Source of the DNA: an uncultured Clostridium sp.
Lineage (GTDB): Bacteria; Bacillota; Clostridia; Lachnospirales; Lachnospiraceae
Reading direction: 5' to 3'
DNA length: 51,718 bases
Assembly: GCA_947644195.1 (NCBI GenBank)
Contig: CANRZB010000025.1
Span: forward strand, 1-51,718
The notes beneath the pieces are model-generated. The model saw only the letters and a program-made list of their open reading frames with translations. It ran no database searches and was not told the DNA's origin. The position numbers and the translations under genes were made by a program. This document shows, piece by piece, positions 11,794 through 22,129 of the stretch. Each line of letters starts with the position of its first letter. Positions within the stretch are counted from its first letter, which is position 1.

Positions 11794-11895
11794 CAAAAGG
11801 GCGTAAATATGCTACAAAAGAAGAAATGTTGTTTGTGACAGTGTACTGCCTGCACAGACATGGTAGGAGAAAGCAGTGCAGAAATGAGGAGAGAC

Positions 11896-13635
11896 ATGAA
11901 AGTAGCAAAATTAGTAGGATCCCGTTTTAAGGAGAGACCATCTGACTGTGTGATTGACAGCCATGCGCTTATGATTCGCGGCGGTTATATGAAATTTGTG
12001 GGAAATGGTATTTATTCTGAATTTCCCACGTTGCGTCGTGTCACAGCCAAGATTGAACATATTATCCGTCAGGAAATGGATGCCATTGACGGCCAGGAAG
12101 TACTGTTCCCGGTCACGTTACCCGCAGATTTATGGGAAGAATCCGGGCGGTATGAGAGTGTGGGAAACGAACTGCTCCGTTTTACTGACCGCAGCGGCGC
12201 GAAAATGGTACTGGGTATGACGCATGAGGAGGCTGCCGTACATCTGGTTCGGGAGTATGCACAGACTTATACCAAATATCCGTTTATGATCTATCAGCTT
12301 CAGCGAAAATTCCGGGATGAGGCACGTCCGAGAGCCGGCATGATCCGTGTCCGCGAGTTTACGATGAAAGACGCTTATTCGTTCCATACGTCCCAGGAAG
12401 ACTTAGAGAAGTATTATGACGTATGTTACAAGGCGTACAACCGGATCTTCCAGAGAGCAGGTATCCCGGAGGTGGTTACCGTGGCATCGGATTCCGGGAT
12501 GATGGGAGGCAGCCTTTCCCATGAATACATGCTGCTGACACCAGTAGGCGAAGATTCGATTGTCATCTGCCAGGAATGTGATTACCGTGCCAATATGGAG
12601 GCGGCAGAGAATAAAGTGGAAAATGTTTCCTCTGGCCAGACGGAAGAATTGCAGTGTGTGGAGACGCCGGACTGCAAGACGATAGAGGATGTCTGTGCAT
12701 TTCTGCGCAGTGATGTCAAAAACTCCTGCAAGGCAGTGGTATACCAGAAGATGTCTGACGGACAGTATGTCGTTGCGTTTGTGCGCGGGGATTACGAAGT
12801 CAACGAGACCAAGCTGCGCAACCTAGTTGGGGAAGAACTATATCCGGCAGAGATTACCGAAGATTCCAGCCTGGTGGCAGGATACATTGGACCATATGGC
12901 ATTGCAGGGGATGTGTTATATTATCTGGACGTATCTTTGCAGGGATTGGACACGCTGGTGGCAGGAGCGAACAAAGAGGGGTATCATTACACCGGATTAA
13001 ACCTGGAACGGGATTTGGATCAGGCAGAATATGTCGACATCTCCAAGATACAGGACGGAGGGATTTGTCCTTGCTGCGGCAAACGTTCCATTCAGATCAA
13101 ACGTGGTATCGAGGTGGGCAATATCTTCCAGCTCGGTACAAAATATACCAAGACGATGAACATGACCTACACCGATGAAAAGGGAAACCAGCAGTACCCA
13201 ATCATGGGCTGCTATGGGATTGGGGTAGGACGTCTGGCCGCTTCGATTTTAGAAGCGCATCATGATGAATATGGTCCGATCTGGCCAATCTCCATTGCAC
13301 CATGGGAGGTAGAGTTATGCTGCCTACGTGCCGATGACGAGGAATGTAAAAACAAGGCAGATGCATTGTATCAGTCCTTGCAGGGCCGCGGAATGGAAGT
13401 GATCTATGATGACAGAGAAGGAGTCCGTCCGGGAGCGATGTTCTCCGATGCCGATCTGATTGGTGCACCGATCCGTGTGGTTGTCAGCCCGAGAAATCTG
13501 AAAGAGGGCTGCGTGGAGATTACCACCCGTGATAAGTCTGTAAAAGAGATGGTTCCGATGGAGCAGGCGGAACAGTATGTGCAGGAGCTCAAAGAGAAGT
13601 TGTTTGCAGAGATAGATGCACAGGTGGAAAGATAG
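11896..13635 (+). CDS. proS: Prolyl-tRNA synthetase
   Basis: This class II synthetase charges tRNA-Pro. Motif 2 is seen around FRDEARPRAGMIRVREF and motif 3 near GIGVGRLAASILEA. The TMTHEEA-type ATP loop appears as GMTHEEAAVHLVREY. The region of about residues 225-400 between motifs 2 and 3 is the insertion domain that edits Ala-tRNA-Pro, as in other bacterial-type ProS. The C-terminal anticodon-binding domain covers about 475-570. The start at 11896 (MKVAKLVGSRF) follows GAGGAG at good spacing; in-frame ATGs at 11860 and 11884 are less likely. The product has 579 residues, normal for the family. Confidence 0.96.
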   Translation: MKVAKLVGSRFKERPSDCVIDSHALMIRGGYMKFVGNGIYSEFPTLRRVTAKIEHIIRQEMDAIDGQEVLFPVTLPADLWEESGRYESVGNELLRFTDRSGAKMVLGMTHEEAAVHLVREYAQTYTKYPFMIYQLQRKFRDEARPRAGMIRVREFTMKDAYSFHTSQEDLEKYYDVCYKAYNRIFQRAGIPEVVTVASDSGMMGGSLSHEYMLLTPVGEDSIVICQECDYRANMEAAENKVENVSSGQTEELQCVETPDCKTIEDVCAFLRSDVKNSCKAVVYQKMSDGQYVVAFVRGDYEVNETKLRNLVGEELYPAEITEDSSLVAGYIGPYGIAGDVLYYLDVSLQGLDTLVAGANKEGYHYTGLNLERDLDQAEYVDISKIQDGGICPCCGKRSIQIKRGIEVGNIFQLGTKYTKTMNMTYTDEKGNQQYPIMGCYGIGVGRLAASILEAHHDEYGPIWPISIAPWEVELCCLRADDEECKNKADALYQSLQGRGMEVIYDDREGVRPGAMFSDADLIGAPIRVVVSPRNLKEGCVEITTRDKSVKEMVPMEQAEQYVQELKEKLFAEIDAQVER

Positions 13636-13741
13636 TAGGTATTACCATATAAAAATCTAGCCTGGAAAGGGTGGGAGAATATTATGTAATGTTACAGAAG
13701 CAAATGGGCAGCAGAAATCATGGAAAAGTTAGAGGGGTATT

Positions 13742-15034
13742 ATGGTACAAAAGAGAACGATAAGAGATCATAAAAAGAAACACAAAAGAAAAAACAGAAA
13801 GGTCCGGATTATCGGTTTCCTGTTGGGAGCTGTTTTCTGTCTGGCTGGGTTTTGGGATGGCGCGGTATACAGCAGTGCCGCAGGGACTGCGGCAGATGTA
13901 TTAACGGTTGCGGCTTCCCAGATTGGCTATCATGAGAAAGCGACCGAAGAGTATCTGGATGATTTTACAGCCAACAGCGGCACCGCAAATTTTACCAAGT
14001 ATGCCAGGGATCTTGGTGTGGCGAATGGACAGCCCTGGTGTGGATATTTCGTCTGGTGGTGCATGCGTACGGCAGGTGTGCCAGACGACCGGCATCCCTG
14101 TGTCGGCTATGTGACCAAGGATTGGTTTGTGGACCGGGGGTTATGGCATGATCGGGGAACCTATGTGCCAAAGCCGGGAGATTATATTGCCTTTGGGAAT
14201 CCTTTACACCACTGCGGGATCGTGGAATCCGTTTTAGGAGACCGGGTTTATACCCTGGAGGGGAACAGCAGTGATGTGGTAAAACGCCGGGATTATGGGT
14301 TGACAGAAGACAGAATTGCAGGGTATGGCACGATTAATTATACAGGTGCGTCTCCTGTGGTAACGTCTCCAACAGCGCCACCCCCTGCTGCGACGAAAGC
14401 GCCGGCGATTCCTTCCACAGATAATTCGAATCCTGGTGCCCCATATCCGATCCCGGATGGAATTCTGGGTTCGGGAAGTGCCGGGGATGCGGTAAAATGG
14501 GTACAGGTCTGCCTCAACGAACTGATGGATGCCGGTATCACAGTGGATGGTATCTATGGAAATCAGACAGTCACTGCCGTCAAGGCATTTCAAAAGAAAC
14601 ATGGCTTAACCCCGGATGGAATGGTAGGGACGAAGACATGCAATAAGATGTTAGATCTGTGGAGAAAAAATGGTGCGTCGAATTCGGCAAAACAGACAGG
14701 AAAAGGGAATTCTTCCGGTAATGACCAGAGCGTACCGTCTGTGTCCAAGGTAAGCAAATTCCGGGCCGTAGCAAAAAGGAAAGGATTTCTTCTGCGGTGG
14801 AAGAAAAAAACTTCGGTCAGCGGTTATCAGATGCAGTTGAGTACCAAGATAAATTTTAAGTCCGCCAAAACATATCGAGTTGGCAAAGCAAAGGCAAAAT
14901 ATACCGTATCCAGCTTAAAGAACAGGAAGAAATATTATATTCGTATCCGCGCCTACCGGACCTATCAAAATAGTAAGGGAAAATCGAAAAAAGCTTACGG
15001 AACGTATGTGACCATCCACAAGAAAACGAAATAA
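13742..15034 (+). CDS. Secreted CHAP-domain peptidoglycan hydrolase with binding domains
   Basis: A basic N-terminus and a hydrophobic stretch (about residues 22-47) form a signal peptide. A CHAP amidase/endopeptidase domain follows at about 50-200, with Cys100 in QPWCGYFVWW, His157 in HHCGIV and Glu173 in TLEGNSSD as likely catalytic residues. After a proline/threonine linker, residues 244-305 form a PG_binding_1 domain (VDGIYGNQTVTAVKAFQKKH). The last 100 residues are a lysine-rich, fibronectin-like domain ending in KKTK, closely similar in style to the tail of the beta-galactosidase at 2.6 kb. The protein probably cuts cell-wall peptide cross-links during growth or division. GAGGGG precedes the start. 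Confidence 0.9.
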   Translation: MVQKRTIRDHKKKHKRKNRKVRIIGFLLGAVFCLAGFWDGAVYSSAAGTAADVLTVAASQIGYHEKATEEYLDDFTANSGTANFTKYARDLGVANGQPWCGYFVWWCMRTAGVPDDRHPCVGYVTKDWFVDRGLWHDRGTYVPKPGDYIAFGNPLHHCGIVESVLGDRVYTLEGNSSDVVKRRDYGLTEDRIAGYGTINYTGASPVVTSPTAPPPAATKAPAIPSTDNSNPGAPYPIPDGILGSGSAGDAVKWVQVCLNELMDAGITVDGIYGNQTVTAVKAFQKKHGLTPDGMVGTKTCNKMLDLWRKNGASNSAKQTGKGNSSGNDQSVPSVSKVSKFRAVAKRKGFLLRWKKKTSVSGYQMQLSTKINFKSAKTYRVGKAKAKYTVSSLKNRKKYYIRIRAYRTYQNSKGKSKKAYGTYVTIHKKTK

Positions 15035-15152
15035 ACATCTGTGAGAAGAAATCATTCGCTATGGCAGAGAATGTATGCGGAGGGCATTTGCTTGGGAAAA
15101 GGATGGGCCGGCCGTTATATAGATCTTGATGTCAGCAACAGGGAGGAAAGGT

Positions 15153-16616
15153 ATGACAGACAATGCGATGTTGTCGGCAATAGAAACGGTGGATTTGTGC
15201 AGTCCGCCGCCGGAACAGGAACCGGACAGGCAGTATTATTTCATGCGGAAGCTACAGGACTGGATGGCAGAGCAGAGAGCAAAGAAAGGTCGCGCTCTGA
15301 CCTGTCATGTCAAGACGTTTGGCTGTCAGATGAATTCGAGGGATTCCGAGAAAATTCTGGGGATTCTGCAGACGATCGGATACGAAGAATGTGATACCGA
15401 GGAAGCGGATCTGGTGTTATATAATACCTGTACCGTGCGGGAAAATGCAAATCTCAAAGTATATGGAAGGCTCGGCCAGTTAAAACGATATAAGAAAACC
15501 CACCCGGAAATGCTTACCCTGCTCTGTGGCTGCATGATGCAGGAACCGGAGGTCATAGAAAAAATCAAGAAAAGTTATCGCAATGTGGATATCATTTTTG
15601 GCACCCATAATATTTTTAAGTTTGCGGAATTACTGGCAATGAAACTGCTGGATCATCCGGAATCCCGAAAAATGATCATTGACATCTGGGAGAATACTAC
15701 AGAAATCGTGGAAGAACTGCCAAATGCTCGAAAATATCCGTTTAAGGGCGGTGTGAATATTATGTTTGGCTGCAATAATTTTTGCAGTTATTGTATTGTG
15801 CCGTATGTCCGTGGGCGGGAACGAAGCAGAGAACCGGAGGATATCATAGAGGAAATTCGGAATATGGTTGCAGATGGTGTCGTTGAAATCATGTTGTTGG
15901 GGCAGAATGTCAATTCCTATGGCAAGAATTTGGAGCATCCGATCAGCTTTGCGGAACTCCTGCAGCGGATTGAGGCCATCGAAGGCTTGCAGCGAATTCG
16001 TTTTATGACCTCCCATCCCAAAGATCTTTCCGATGAATTGATTGAAGTGATGGGGCAGTCTTCCAAGATATGCCGTCACTTGCATCTTCCATTGCAGTCC
16101 GGCAGCAGTCGATTGCTGAAAATCATGAACCGCCATTATACCAAGGAACAGTATCTGGATCTGGTTCGACGGATTCGTGAGAAAAATCCTGAAATCGCCT
16201 TGACAACGGATATTATCGTTGGTTTTCCGGGGGAGACGGAGGAAGATTTTGCGGAGACGATGGATGTGGTGGAACAGGTGGGGTATGACAGCGCGTTTAC
16301 CTTTATCTACAGCAGGCGTACAGGCACTCCTGCAGCATCTATGGAGGATCAGATACCGGAAGAAATTGTGAAAGAGCGGTTTGACCGTCTTCTGGAACGG
16401 GTACAGGAACTGGCGGCGGAACGTACCGGGAAGTATCTTGGCCAGACCGTGGATGTTCTGGTGGAGGAAATCAATGGGCAGGATCCGTCCCTGGTAACCG
16501 GGAGAACCAGTCAGAATTATCTGGTGCATTTTCCGGGGGATGCCGGGCTGATTGGGTCTATTTTGCCGGTAAAGCTAAAAGAAAGCAAAGGATTTTATTA
16601 TATTGGAGAAAGATGA
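15153..16616 (+). CDS. miaB: tRNA-2-methylthio-N6-dimethylallyladenosine synthase
   Basis: MiaB adds a methylthio group to i6A37 in tRNAs reading UNN codons. The 488-residue product has the three parts of the family. The N-terminal UPF0004 domain binds an auxiliary iron-sulfur cluster (TFGCQMNSRDSE, then the NTCTVRENA and GCMMQ cysteines). The radical-SAM domain carries CNNFCSYCIVPYVRGRERSR. A C-terminal TRAM domain follows (about 420-488). GGGAGG at 15141-15146 selects the start at 15153. The related enzyme RimO lies 9.6 kb downstream, and the two can be told apart by these motifs. Confidence 0.96.
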   Translation: MTDNAMLSAIETVDLCSPPPEQEPDRQYYFMRKLQDWMAEQRAKKGRALTCHVKTFGCQMNSRDSEKILGILQTIGYEECDTEEADLVLYNTCTVRENANLKVYGRLGQLKRYKKTHPEMLTLLCGCMMQEPEVIEKIKKSYRNVDIIFGTHNIFKFAELLAMKLLDHPESRKMIIDIWENTTEIVEELPNARKYPFKGGVNIMFGCNNFCSYCIVPYVRGRERSREPEDIIEEIRNMVADGVVEIMLLGQNVNSYGKNLEHPISFAELLQRIEAIEGLQRIRFMTSHPKDLSDELIEVMGQSSKICRHLHLPLQSGSSRLLKIMNRHYTKEQYLDLVRRIREKNPEIALTTDIIVGFPGETEEDFAETMDVVEQVGYDSAFTFIYSRRTGTPAASMEDQIPEEIVKERFDRLLERVQELAAERTGKYLGQTVDVLVEEINGQDPSLVTGRTSQNYLVHFPGDAGLIGSILPVKLKESKGFYYIGER

Positions 16617-16743
16617 ATCGTTCTGCTCATGGTATCTGTGTTAGCGGCTGGTACACTATGATTGGCAGGAACACGCAGGAAAGAGATTCCATTGGGGTAT
16701 CTGGCCTAGGGACAAAAAAAGCGTCAGAAAGGAGTCGGGGATC

Positions 16744-17754
16744 ATGAACTTAAGAGAAAAACAGGAACAGAGGGAGCACCAGATCTTGGGGGAGTTTGCC
16801 TCGTTTGCAGACGAGAGCCTGGGCAGGGATCGGAAGGAAGAGAAATGTGATATCCGTACAGATTACCAGAGAGACCGAGACCGGATTCTGCACAGCAAAG
16901 CGTTCCGGCGCCTGAAGCAAAAGACCCAGGTGTTTTTATCGCCGGAGGGAGACCATTACCGGACTCGTCTGACCCATACCTTAGAGGTGGCGCAGAATGC
17001 CAGAACCATTGCCAGGGCTCTGCTGTTAAATGAAGATTTAACGGAAGCGATTGCCTTAGGCCATGATTTGGGACACACTCCGTTTGGACATGCCGGGGAA
17101 CGTGCACTCAATCGGATTACCTCAGAATACGGGGGGTTTCATCACAACGAACAGAGCGTCCGTGTGGTGGAGCGTTTGGAAAAGGATGGAGAGGGATTGA
17201 ATCTGACCAAAGAAGTACGTGACGGTATCCTTAACCACCAGACTGCCCTGACGCCGATGACCCTGGAGGGAAAGATTGTCCGTTTATCAGATAAGATTGC
17301 CTATATCAATTCTGATATTGATGATGCGATTCGTGCAGGAATTATCCGGGAAGAAGAAATACCTTCGGCATTGACCGATATTCTGGGAGATGCTACCAAT
17401 CAGCGATTGAATACGCTGGTTCACGATATCGTACACCACAGTGAAGGGAAAAATGAGATCAGTATGTCTCCTGCGGTGGAGCAGGCGATGTTTTCCCTGC
17501 GCAAGTTTCTCTTTGAAACGGTCTATACCAATCCTACCGCTAAGGGAGAGGAACGCAAGGTGGAGCATATGATCGAACAGCTCTACGAATACTATATCCA
17601 CCGACTGGAAAAAATGCCGGAAGAATTTGGACAGCTGATCCGGGAGGGCGAGCCGGCCAGACGGGTCGTGTGCGACTATATTGCCTGTATGAGTGACCGT
17701 TTCTCGGTTAATTTGTATCGGGAGATCATGATACCAAAGTTCTGGAGCGTGTAA
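16744..17754 (+). CDS. dgt: Deoxyguanosinetriphosphate triphosphohydrolase-like protein
   Basis: This HD-domain protein of the dNTP triphosphohydrolase family, short type (336 residues), hydrolyses dNTPs to nucleosides and tripolyphosphate. The metal-binding motif is seen as TRLTHTLEVAQNARTIA and AIALGHDLGHTPFGHAGE, with the last Asp in the LSDKIAYINSDIDDA segment. AAAGGAG precedes the start. The position directly ahead of dnaG and rpoD is the conserved arrangement in Clostridia and links it to DNA replication. Confidence 0.92.
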   Translation: MNLREKQEQREHQILGEFASFADESLGRDRKEEKCDIRTDYQRDRDRILHSKAFRRLKQKTQVFLSPEGDHYRTRLTHTLEVAQNARTIARALLLNEDLTEAIALGHDLGHTPFGHAGERALNRITSEYGGFHHNEQSVRVVERLEKDGEGLNLTKEVRDGILNHQTALTPMTLEGKIVRLSDKIAYINSDIDDAIRAGIIREEEIPSALTDILGDATNQRLNTLVHDIVHHSEGKNEISMSPAVEQAMFSLRKFLFETVYTNPTAKGEERKVEHMIEQLYEYYIHRLEKMPEEFGQLIREGEPARRVVCDYIACMSDRFSVNLYREIMIPKFWSV

Positions 17755-17768
17755 TAAAAACGCAACGT

Positions 17769-17817
17769 TACCCCTGTGTACCTTCGAAATGGAGGCAACC
17801 AGGGGATTTTTGTTTTT
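17769..17817 (+). terminator. Terminator between dgt and dnaG
   Basis: CCCCTG at 17771-17776 pairs with CAGGGG at 17800-17805, followed by ATTTTTGTTTTT. A smaller internal pairing is possible in the loop. dnaG and rpoD therefore probably start from a promoter in 17806-17940. Confidence 0.7.
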
Positions 17818-17943
17818 CCGAAGGGTGTATTTCCAGGGGAAAATAAAAAAGTTTAAAAATAAAAAAGGAAATCGGTTTTTTCTGTCGAATAATTCTAAGT
17901 AGATGTGCAATTGTCTTTTGGAGTGGCGAAAGGGGGAACTGGG

Positions 17944-19719
17944 ATGCGCAGATATACCGAGGAACAGATTGAGCAGGTCAGGGCAGCCAATGACGTGGTG
18001 GATCTGATCGGTTCCTATGTGAGGCTTAAGCGGTCTGGCAGCGGTTATGTCGGTCTATGCCCCTTCCATAATGAGAAATCTCCTTCCTTTTCTGTCAACC
18101 CTGCCAGACAGATGTACAAGTGCTTTGGTTGCGGTATGGGTGGAAATGTCCTGACATTCGTCATGGAATATGAGAATTATACGTTTCCAGAGGCCATGGA
18201 ATTTTTGGCAGAACGGGCAGGGATTGTACTGCCTAAGCAGGAACTATCCGCAGAACAGAAGCGGGAAGAAAATCTGCGCATGGTATTGTTGGAGATTAAC
18301 CGAAAAGCTGCCAGCTATTACTATGCCAAGTTAAAATCTGCACAGGGACAGATTGGATATGAGTATTTGCGGAAACGGGAATTATCTGACGAAACGATCC
18401 GGCGCTTTGGTCTGGGCTATGCCGGACAGGGAGGCGGCGAACTGTATCAGTACCTTCGTCATGAGGGTTATGATGACCGTACCCTGCAGGAAACCGGGTT
18501 GTTCAAGATGGACGAGCGTGGAGTGTATGATAAATTCTGGAATCGAGTCATATTTCCCATAATGGATGTCAATAATCGGGTCATCGGATTTGGGGGCAGG
18601 GTGATGGGAGATGCCAAACCGAAGTATCTCAATTCCCCGGAGACCAAATTATTCGATAAAAGCCGTAATCTCTTTGGACTGAACTATGCGAAACAGGGAA
18701 AGCGCAAACATCTGATTCTCTGCGAAGGATATATGGATGTGATTGCATTGCATCAGGCAGGCTTTACCGGAGCAGTCGCTTCCCTTGGAACAGCATTTAC
18801 CGAGCAGCAGGCAGCGCTCCTGCGGCGTTACACAGAAGAAGTCCTTTTGACCTATGACAGTGATGCGGCCGGAACCAAAGCAGCGCTCCGGGCGATTCCT
18901 ATCTTACGTCAGGCGGGGATTACAGGCAGGATCATTCATATGGATCCCTATAAGGATCCCGATGAGTTTATCAAGGCACAGGGCGCAGAAGCGTTTCAGG
19001 AGCGGATCGACCAGGCAGAAAACAGTTTCTTTTTTGAGATTGGGGTTCTTCGGCAGGAATTTGATCTCTCCGACCCAGAAGAGCGCACCCGATTTATTCA
19101 TGAAATGGCCAGAAAACTTTTGGTTTTTGAAGATAAAGTCAAGAGGGACAGTTATTTGGAGGCGCTTGCCGCCAAATATCATATCCGGCAGGAGGATTTG
19201 CGGAGCCTGATTATCCGATATTCGAACCAGATGCCGGATGGTTACCAGGAAGTCATGGAGCAGAGGAAAAGGGAAAACAAACAGGGAAACCGCAGCCAGG
19301 AAGAGGGGATTGGTTATACCTATCGTTTGTTCCTGTCGTGGTTAATTGAAAAACCGGAGTTATATGACCGGATTCGAGAACTTATCCAACCTGCGGATTT
19401 TGTTGATGAGATGTACCGTCAGGCGGCGGAATTATTATATCAGCAGTTGGAGCAGGGAGAGCTACAGCCCGCCAGGATCATTAATCACTTTCAGGAGATT
19501 GAGGAACAGAAACAGGTGGCGAATATGTTCCAGACCACCTTTGCTGCGGACATGACGAAACCGGAACAGGAAAAGGCGATCAATGAACTGGTGGTTCATA
19601 TTAAAGAATACAGTACCAGGCAGCGTACCAGAACTTTGACAGATCTGGGAGAGTTACAGGAGCTGTTACAGCAGAAAAAAATGCTACAAAATCCTGAGAA
19701 ACTGCATATTTCTCTATAA
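17944..19719 (+). CDS. dnaG: DNA primase
   Basis: DnaG makes the RNA primers for DNA replication. The 591-residue product has the N-terminal zinc-binding domain (CPFHNEKSPSFSVNP, then KCFGCG; CHC2 type, about residues 36-62). The TOPRIM catalytic core is at about 255-340 (LCEGYMDVIALHQAG and LTYDSDAAG). The C-terminal region contacts the DnaB helicase. The start at 17944 (MRRYTEEQIEQV) follows AGGGGG; an in-frame ATG at 17905 would add an unlikely 13-residue extension. rpoD follows 67 bases later, the classic macromolecular-synthesis pairing. Confidence 0.96.
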   Translation: MRRYTEEQIEQVRAANDVVDLIGSYVRLKRSGSGYVGLCPFHNEKSPSFSVNPARQMYKCFGCGMGGNVLTFVMEYENYTFPEAMEFLAERAGIVLPKQELSAEQKREENLRMVLLEINRKAASYYYAKLKSAQGQIGYEYLRKRELSDETIRRFGLGYAGQGGGELYQYLRHEGYDDRTLQETGLFKMDERGVYDKFWNRVIFPIMDVNNRVIGFGGRVMGDAKPKYLNSPETKLFDKSRNLFGLNYAKQGKRKHLILCEGYMDVIALHQAGFTGAVASLGTAFTEQQAALLRRYTEEVLLTYDSDAAGTKAALRAIPILRQAGITGRIIHMDPYKDPDEFIKAQGAEAFQERIDQAENSFFFEIGVLRQEFDLSDPEERTRFIHEMARKLLVFEDKVKRDSYLEALAAKYHIRQEDLRSLIIRYSNQMPDGYQEVMEQRKRENKQGNRSQEEGIGYTYRLFLSWLIEKPELYDRIRELIQPADFVDEMYRQAAELLYQQLEQGELQPARIINHFQEIEEQKQVANMFQTTFAADMTKPEQEKAINELVVHIKEYSTRQRTRTLTDLGELQELLQQKKMLQNPEKLHISL

Positions 19720-19786
19720 GATGGATACAGTAAGCGTAATATTTACGATAAAAGTATTATTTACATAGTAGAAAGGAAGGAACAGC

Positions 19787-21412
19787 ATGGCAGCAGAAAA
19801 GAAAAAGAAAACAGAACAGGTAGAGGAAACGACGAAAAGTACGGCGAAAAAGAAAACATCTACCAAGACGTCTGCGAAATCCAATGCGACAAAGAAAAGC
19901 GATTCGTCTAAGGCGAAAAAGGGAACTGCCTCCAAAACAAAGGAGAGCAGTGCGCCGAAGACAAAAAAGAAAGATGCGTCCAAGGGAAAAGAGGAAAAGG
20001 ATGGTGCCGCCAAAAGTTCTTCCCAAGCAAAGACGACCAAGAAGGCAGGAGACACCAAAAAAGCGGAAGAATCCCAAAAAGCAGGAGAAGCCAAAAAAGC
20101 AGGAGAAGCCAAAAAAGCTGGTGAGACCAAAAAAGCGGGTGACACCAAAAAAACTGGAGAAGCCAAAAAAGCAGGCGACACCAAAAAAACTGGGGAAGCC
20201 AAAAAAGCAGGCGACACCAAAAAAACGGGTGACATCAAAAAAGACAAGGCATCTTCTGGGAAAGCGGCTGAAAAAAAGAAAACGGATGCAGAGGAGGAAA
20301 CCAGGAAATTCCAGGAGCGTCTTCTGGCTTTGTTAGAGTTGGCAAAGACCAAGAAAAATGTGTTGGAAAGCAATGAAATCAACAATTTTTTTAAGGATAT
20401 TGAACTCACGGAGGAGCGGACGGAAGCCATATATGATTACCTCATGCAGAAGAATGTGGATGTGCTGCAGATTTCTGATGACCGGGATGATGAAGACGAG
20501 ATGATTCTGGAATTGGAAAACAGTGGTGATGTGCCGGATGATGAAGAGATTGAAAATATTGACCTGACTGTGCCCGATGGCGTCAGCATCGAGGATCCGG
20601 TGCGTATGTATCTCAAAGAAATCGGTAAGGTGCCACTTTTGACTGCGGATGAAGAGGTAGAACTGGCAAAATTGATGGAAGAAGGGGATGTGGCTGCGAA
20701 AAAGAAACTGGCCGAGGCGAACCTTCGACTGGTCGTTAGTATTGCCAAACGATATGTGGGCCGCGGCATGCTGTTCCTGGATCTGATCCAGGAGGGAAAT
20801 CTGGGTTTGATTAAAGCGGTGGAAAAATTTGATCACAAAAAAGGATTCAAATTCAGTACCTATGCTACCTGGTGGATTCGTCAGGCGATAACCAGAGCGA
20901 TCGCTGATCAGGCCAGGACCATCCGTATTCCAGTGCATATGGTGGAAACCATTAACAAGTTTGTACGGGTACAACGTCAACTGTTACAGGAGTTGGGCAG
21001 AGAGCCTTACCCGGAGGAGATTGCCGAACAGATGGGGATGCCGGTAGAACGTGTCCGGGAGATTCAAAAGATCTCATTGGAGCCGGTCTCCTTAGAGACG
21101 CCGATCGGGGAGGAGGAAGACAGTCATTTAGGTGACTTTATCCAGGATGATAACGTACCAGTTCCAGCAGAGGCTGCCGCCTTTACTCTGTTGCGGGAGC
21201 AGTTGGACGAGGTTCTGGGGACCTTGACGGAACGGGAACAGAAAGTGCTGAAATTGCGGTTCGGTTTGGAGGATGGACGAGCCAGAACCTTAGAAGAAGT
21301 GGGGAAAGAATTCAAGGTAACCCGAGAGCGCATCCGTCAGATTGAGGCTAAGGCACTCCGCAAATTACGACATCCAAGCCGTAGCCGTAAATTAAAGGAT
21401 TATCTTGAGTGA
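19787..21412 (+). CDS. rpoD: RNA polymerase sigma factor RpoD/SigA with repeat-rich N-terminus
   Basis: The primary sigma factor directs RNA polymerase to housekeeping promoters. Regions 1.2 to 4 are intact: [11 protein letters not shown] from residue 270, region 2 with the -10-melting helix ([18 protein letters not shown]), and region 4 with [17 protein letters not shown] before the C-terminus. Region 1.1 is at about 172-228. Residues 1-168 are a lysine/alanine/threonine-rich tail, with about twelve hexapeptide repeats of the form KKAG(E/D)(A/T) at residues 84-155. With 541 residues the protein is much longer than Bacillus SigA (about 370). The tail has no predicted fold and resembles the tails of histone-H1-like proteins. 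A good site (AAAGGAAGG) precedes ATG 19787, so the tail is inside the reading frame. Confidence 0.96.
   Translation: MAAEKKKKTEQVEETTKSTAKKKTSTKTSAKSNATKKSDSSKAKKGTASKTKESSAPKTKKKDASKGKEEKDGAAKSSSQAKTTKKAGDTKKAEESQKAGEAKKAGEAKKAGETKKAGDTKKTGEAKKAGDTKKTGEAKKAGDTKKTGDIKKDKASSGKAAEKKKTDAEEETRKFQERLLALLELAKTKKNVLESNEINNFFKDIELTEERTEAIYDYLMQKNVDVLQISDDRDDEDEMILELENSGDVPDDEEIENIDLTVPDGVSIEDPVRMYLKEIGKVPLLTADEEVELAKLMEEGDVAAKKKLAEANLRLVVSIAKRYVGRGMLFLDLIQEGNLGLIKAVEKFDHKKGFKFSTYATWWIRQAITRAIADQARTIRIPVHMVETINKFVRVQRQLLQELGREPYPEEIAEQMGMPVERVREIQKISLEPVSLETPIGEEEDSHLGDFIQDDNVPVPAEAAAFTLLREQLDEVLGTLTEREQKVLKLRFGLEDGRARTLEEVGKEFKVTRERIRQIEAKALRKLRHPSRSRKLKDYLE
20036..20251 (+). repeat. Tandem 18-base coding repeats in rpoD
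   Basis: About twelve head-to-tail 18-base units encode hexapeptides such as TKKAGD, AKKAGE and TKKTGE. Several units are almost identical at DNA level, each carrying an A-run of six to eight bases (for example CCAAAAAAGCAGG). Runs of this kind are prone to slippage in replication and to error in sequencing. Copy number may vary between strains. Confidence 0.85.
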
Positions 21413-22098
21413 TCACATTATCTGAGCGTCTGCAAATGGTCGCCGATCAGATGCTGTCAGGCGGAGTGGTGGCGGATATTGGCTGTGACCATGGATTTAC
21501 TTCCATTTATCTGGTTTCCAGTGGAAAGGCGCAGGGCGCCATCGCCATGGATGTCAATGAGGGGCCATTGCAGCGGGCAGCCAGGCATATCAAGGAGTGC
21601 GGCTTGGAAAAACAGATTGCACTTCGACTGTCAGACGGAACCGCCAGCCTGGAGCCGGGAGAGGCAGATACCATACTAATCAGTGGGATGGGTGGCGCCT
21701 TGATGGAGAAGATTCTGCGCGCACATCCCCAGGTAATAGCAACGGCAAAAGAACTGGTGCTGTCACCGCAGTCCGAAGTGTATCGGGTCAGGCGATGTCT
21801 GCATGAACTGGGATTTCGGATTGCCCGAGAAGAAATGGTTCAGGATATGGGAAAATATTATGTCGTGATGCGGGCAGTACCGGGAACGGAGCATTATTCT
21901 GAAGCGATGGAATATACATATGGAAGAGATCTGATCCGGCGGAAACATCCGGTATTTCAGCAATATATGCAGGCGGAAAACCGACGGGTTGCAAAAATAC
22001 TGGCGCATTTTCCTCCGGGCAGCGACTCTGACAGGTTGGAACAATTACAGCGGGAAGCTGAAATGATTGGCCAGGTGTTATATTTGTTGGAAACATAG
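21409..22098 (+). CDS. trmK: tRNA (adenine(22)-N(1))-methyltransferase
   Basis: TrmK methylates A22 in the D-loop of tRNAs in Firmicutes. The 229-residue product has a Rossmann methyltransferase domain with the SAM-binding [28 protein letters not shown] and the LISGMGG catalytic segment, plus a C-terminal coiled region. The start is a GTG that overlaps the rpoD stop (GTGA), which indicates translational coupling. Its place after rpoD is conserved in Firmicutes. Confidence 0.93.
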   Translation: MITLSERLQMVADQMLSGGVVADIGCDHGFTSIYLVSSGKAQGAIAMDVNEGPLQRAARHIKECGLEKQIALRLSDGTASLEPGEADTILISGMGGALMEKILRAHPQVIATAKELVLSPQSEVYRVRRCLHELGFRIAREEMVQDMGKYYVVMRAVPGTEHYSEAMEYTYGRDLIRRKHPVFQQYMQAENRRVAKILAHFPPGSDSDRLEQLQREAEMIGQVLYLLET

Positions 22099-22129
22099 TG
22101 ATTACTGATGTTTTGGAATGGAGAGAGCA

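Noticed and set aside
15630-16529. Minus-strand open frame of 299 codons within miaB
   Set aside because: It is fully contained in the miaB gene, whose motifs are unambiguous. The frame is a chance absence of stops.
20036-20251. Regular repeat that might be taken for a CRISPR array
   Set aside because: The 18-base units are contiguous with no spacers, and they stay in frame inside rpoD.
19714-20430. Long minus-strand open frame opposite the rpoD repeat
   Set aside because: It is a by-product of the repetitive lysine/alanine codons on the plus strand and shows low-complexity repeats with no ribosome site.
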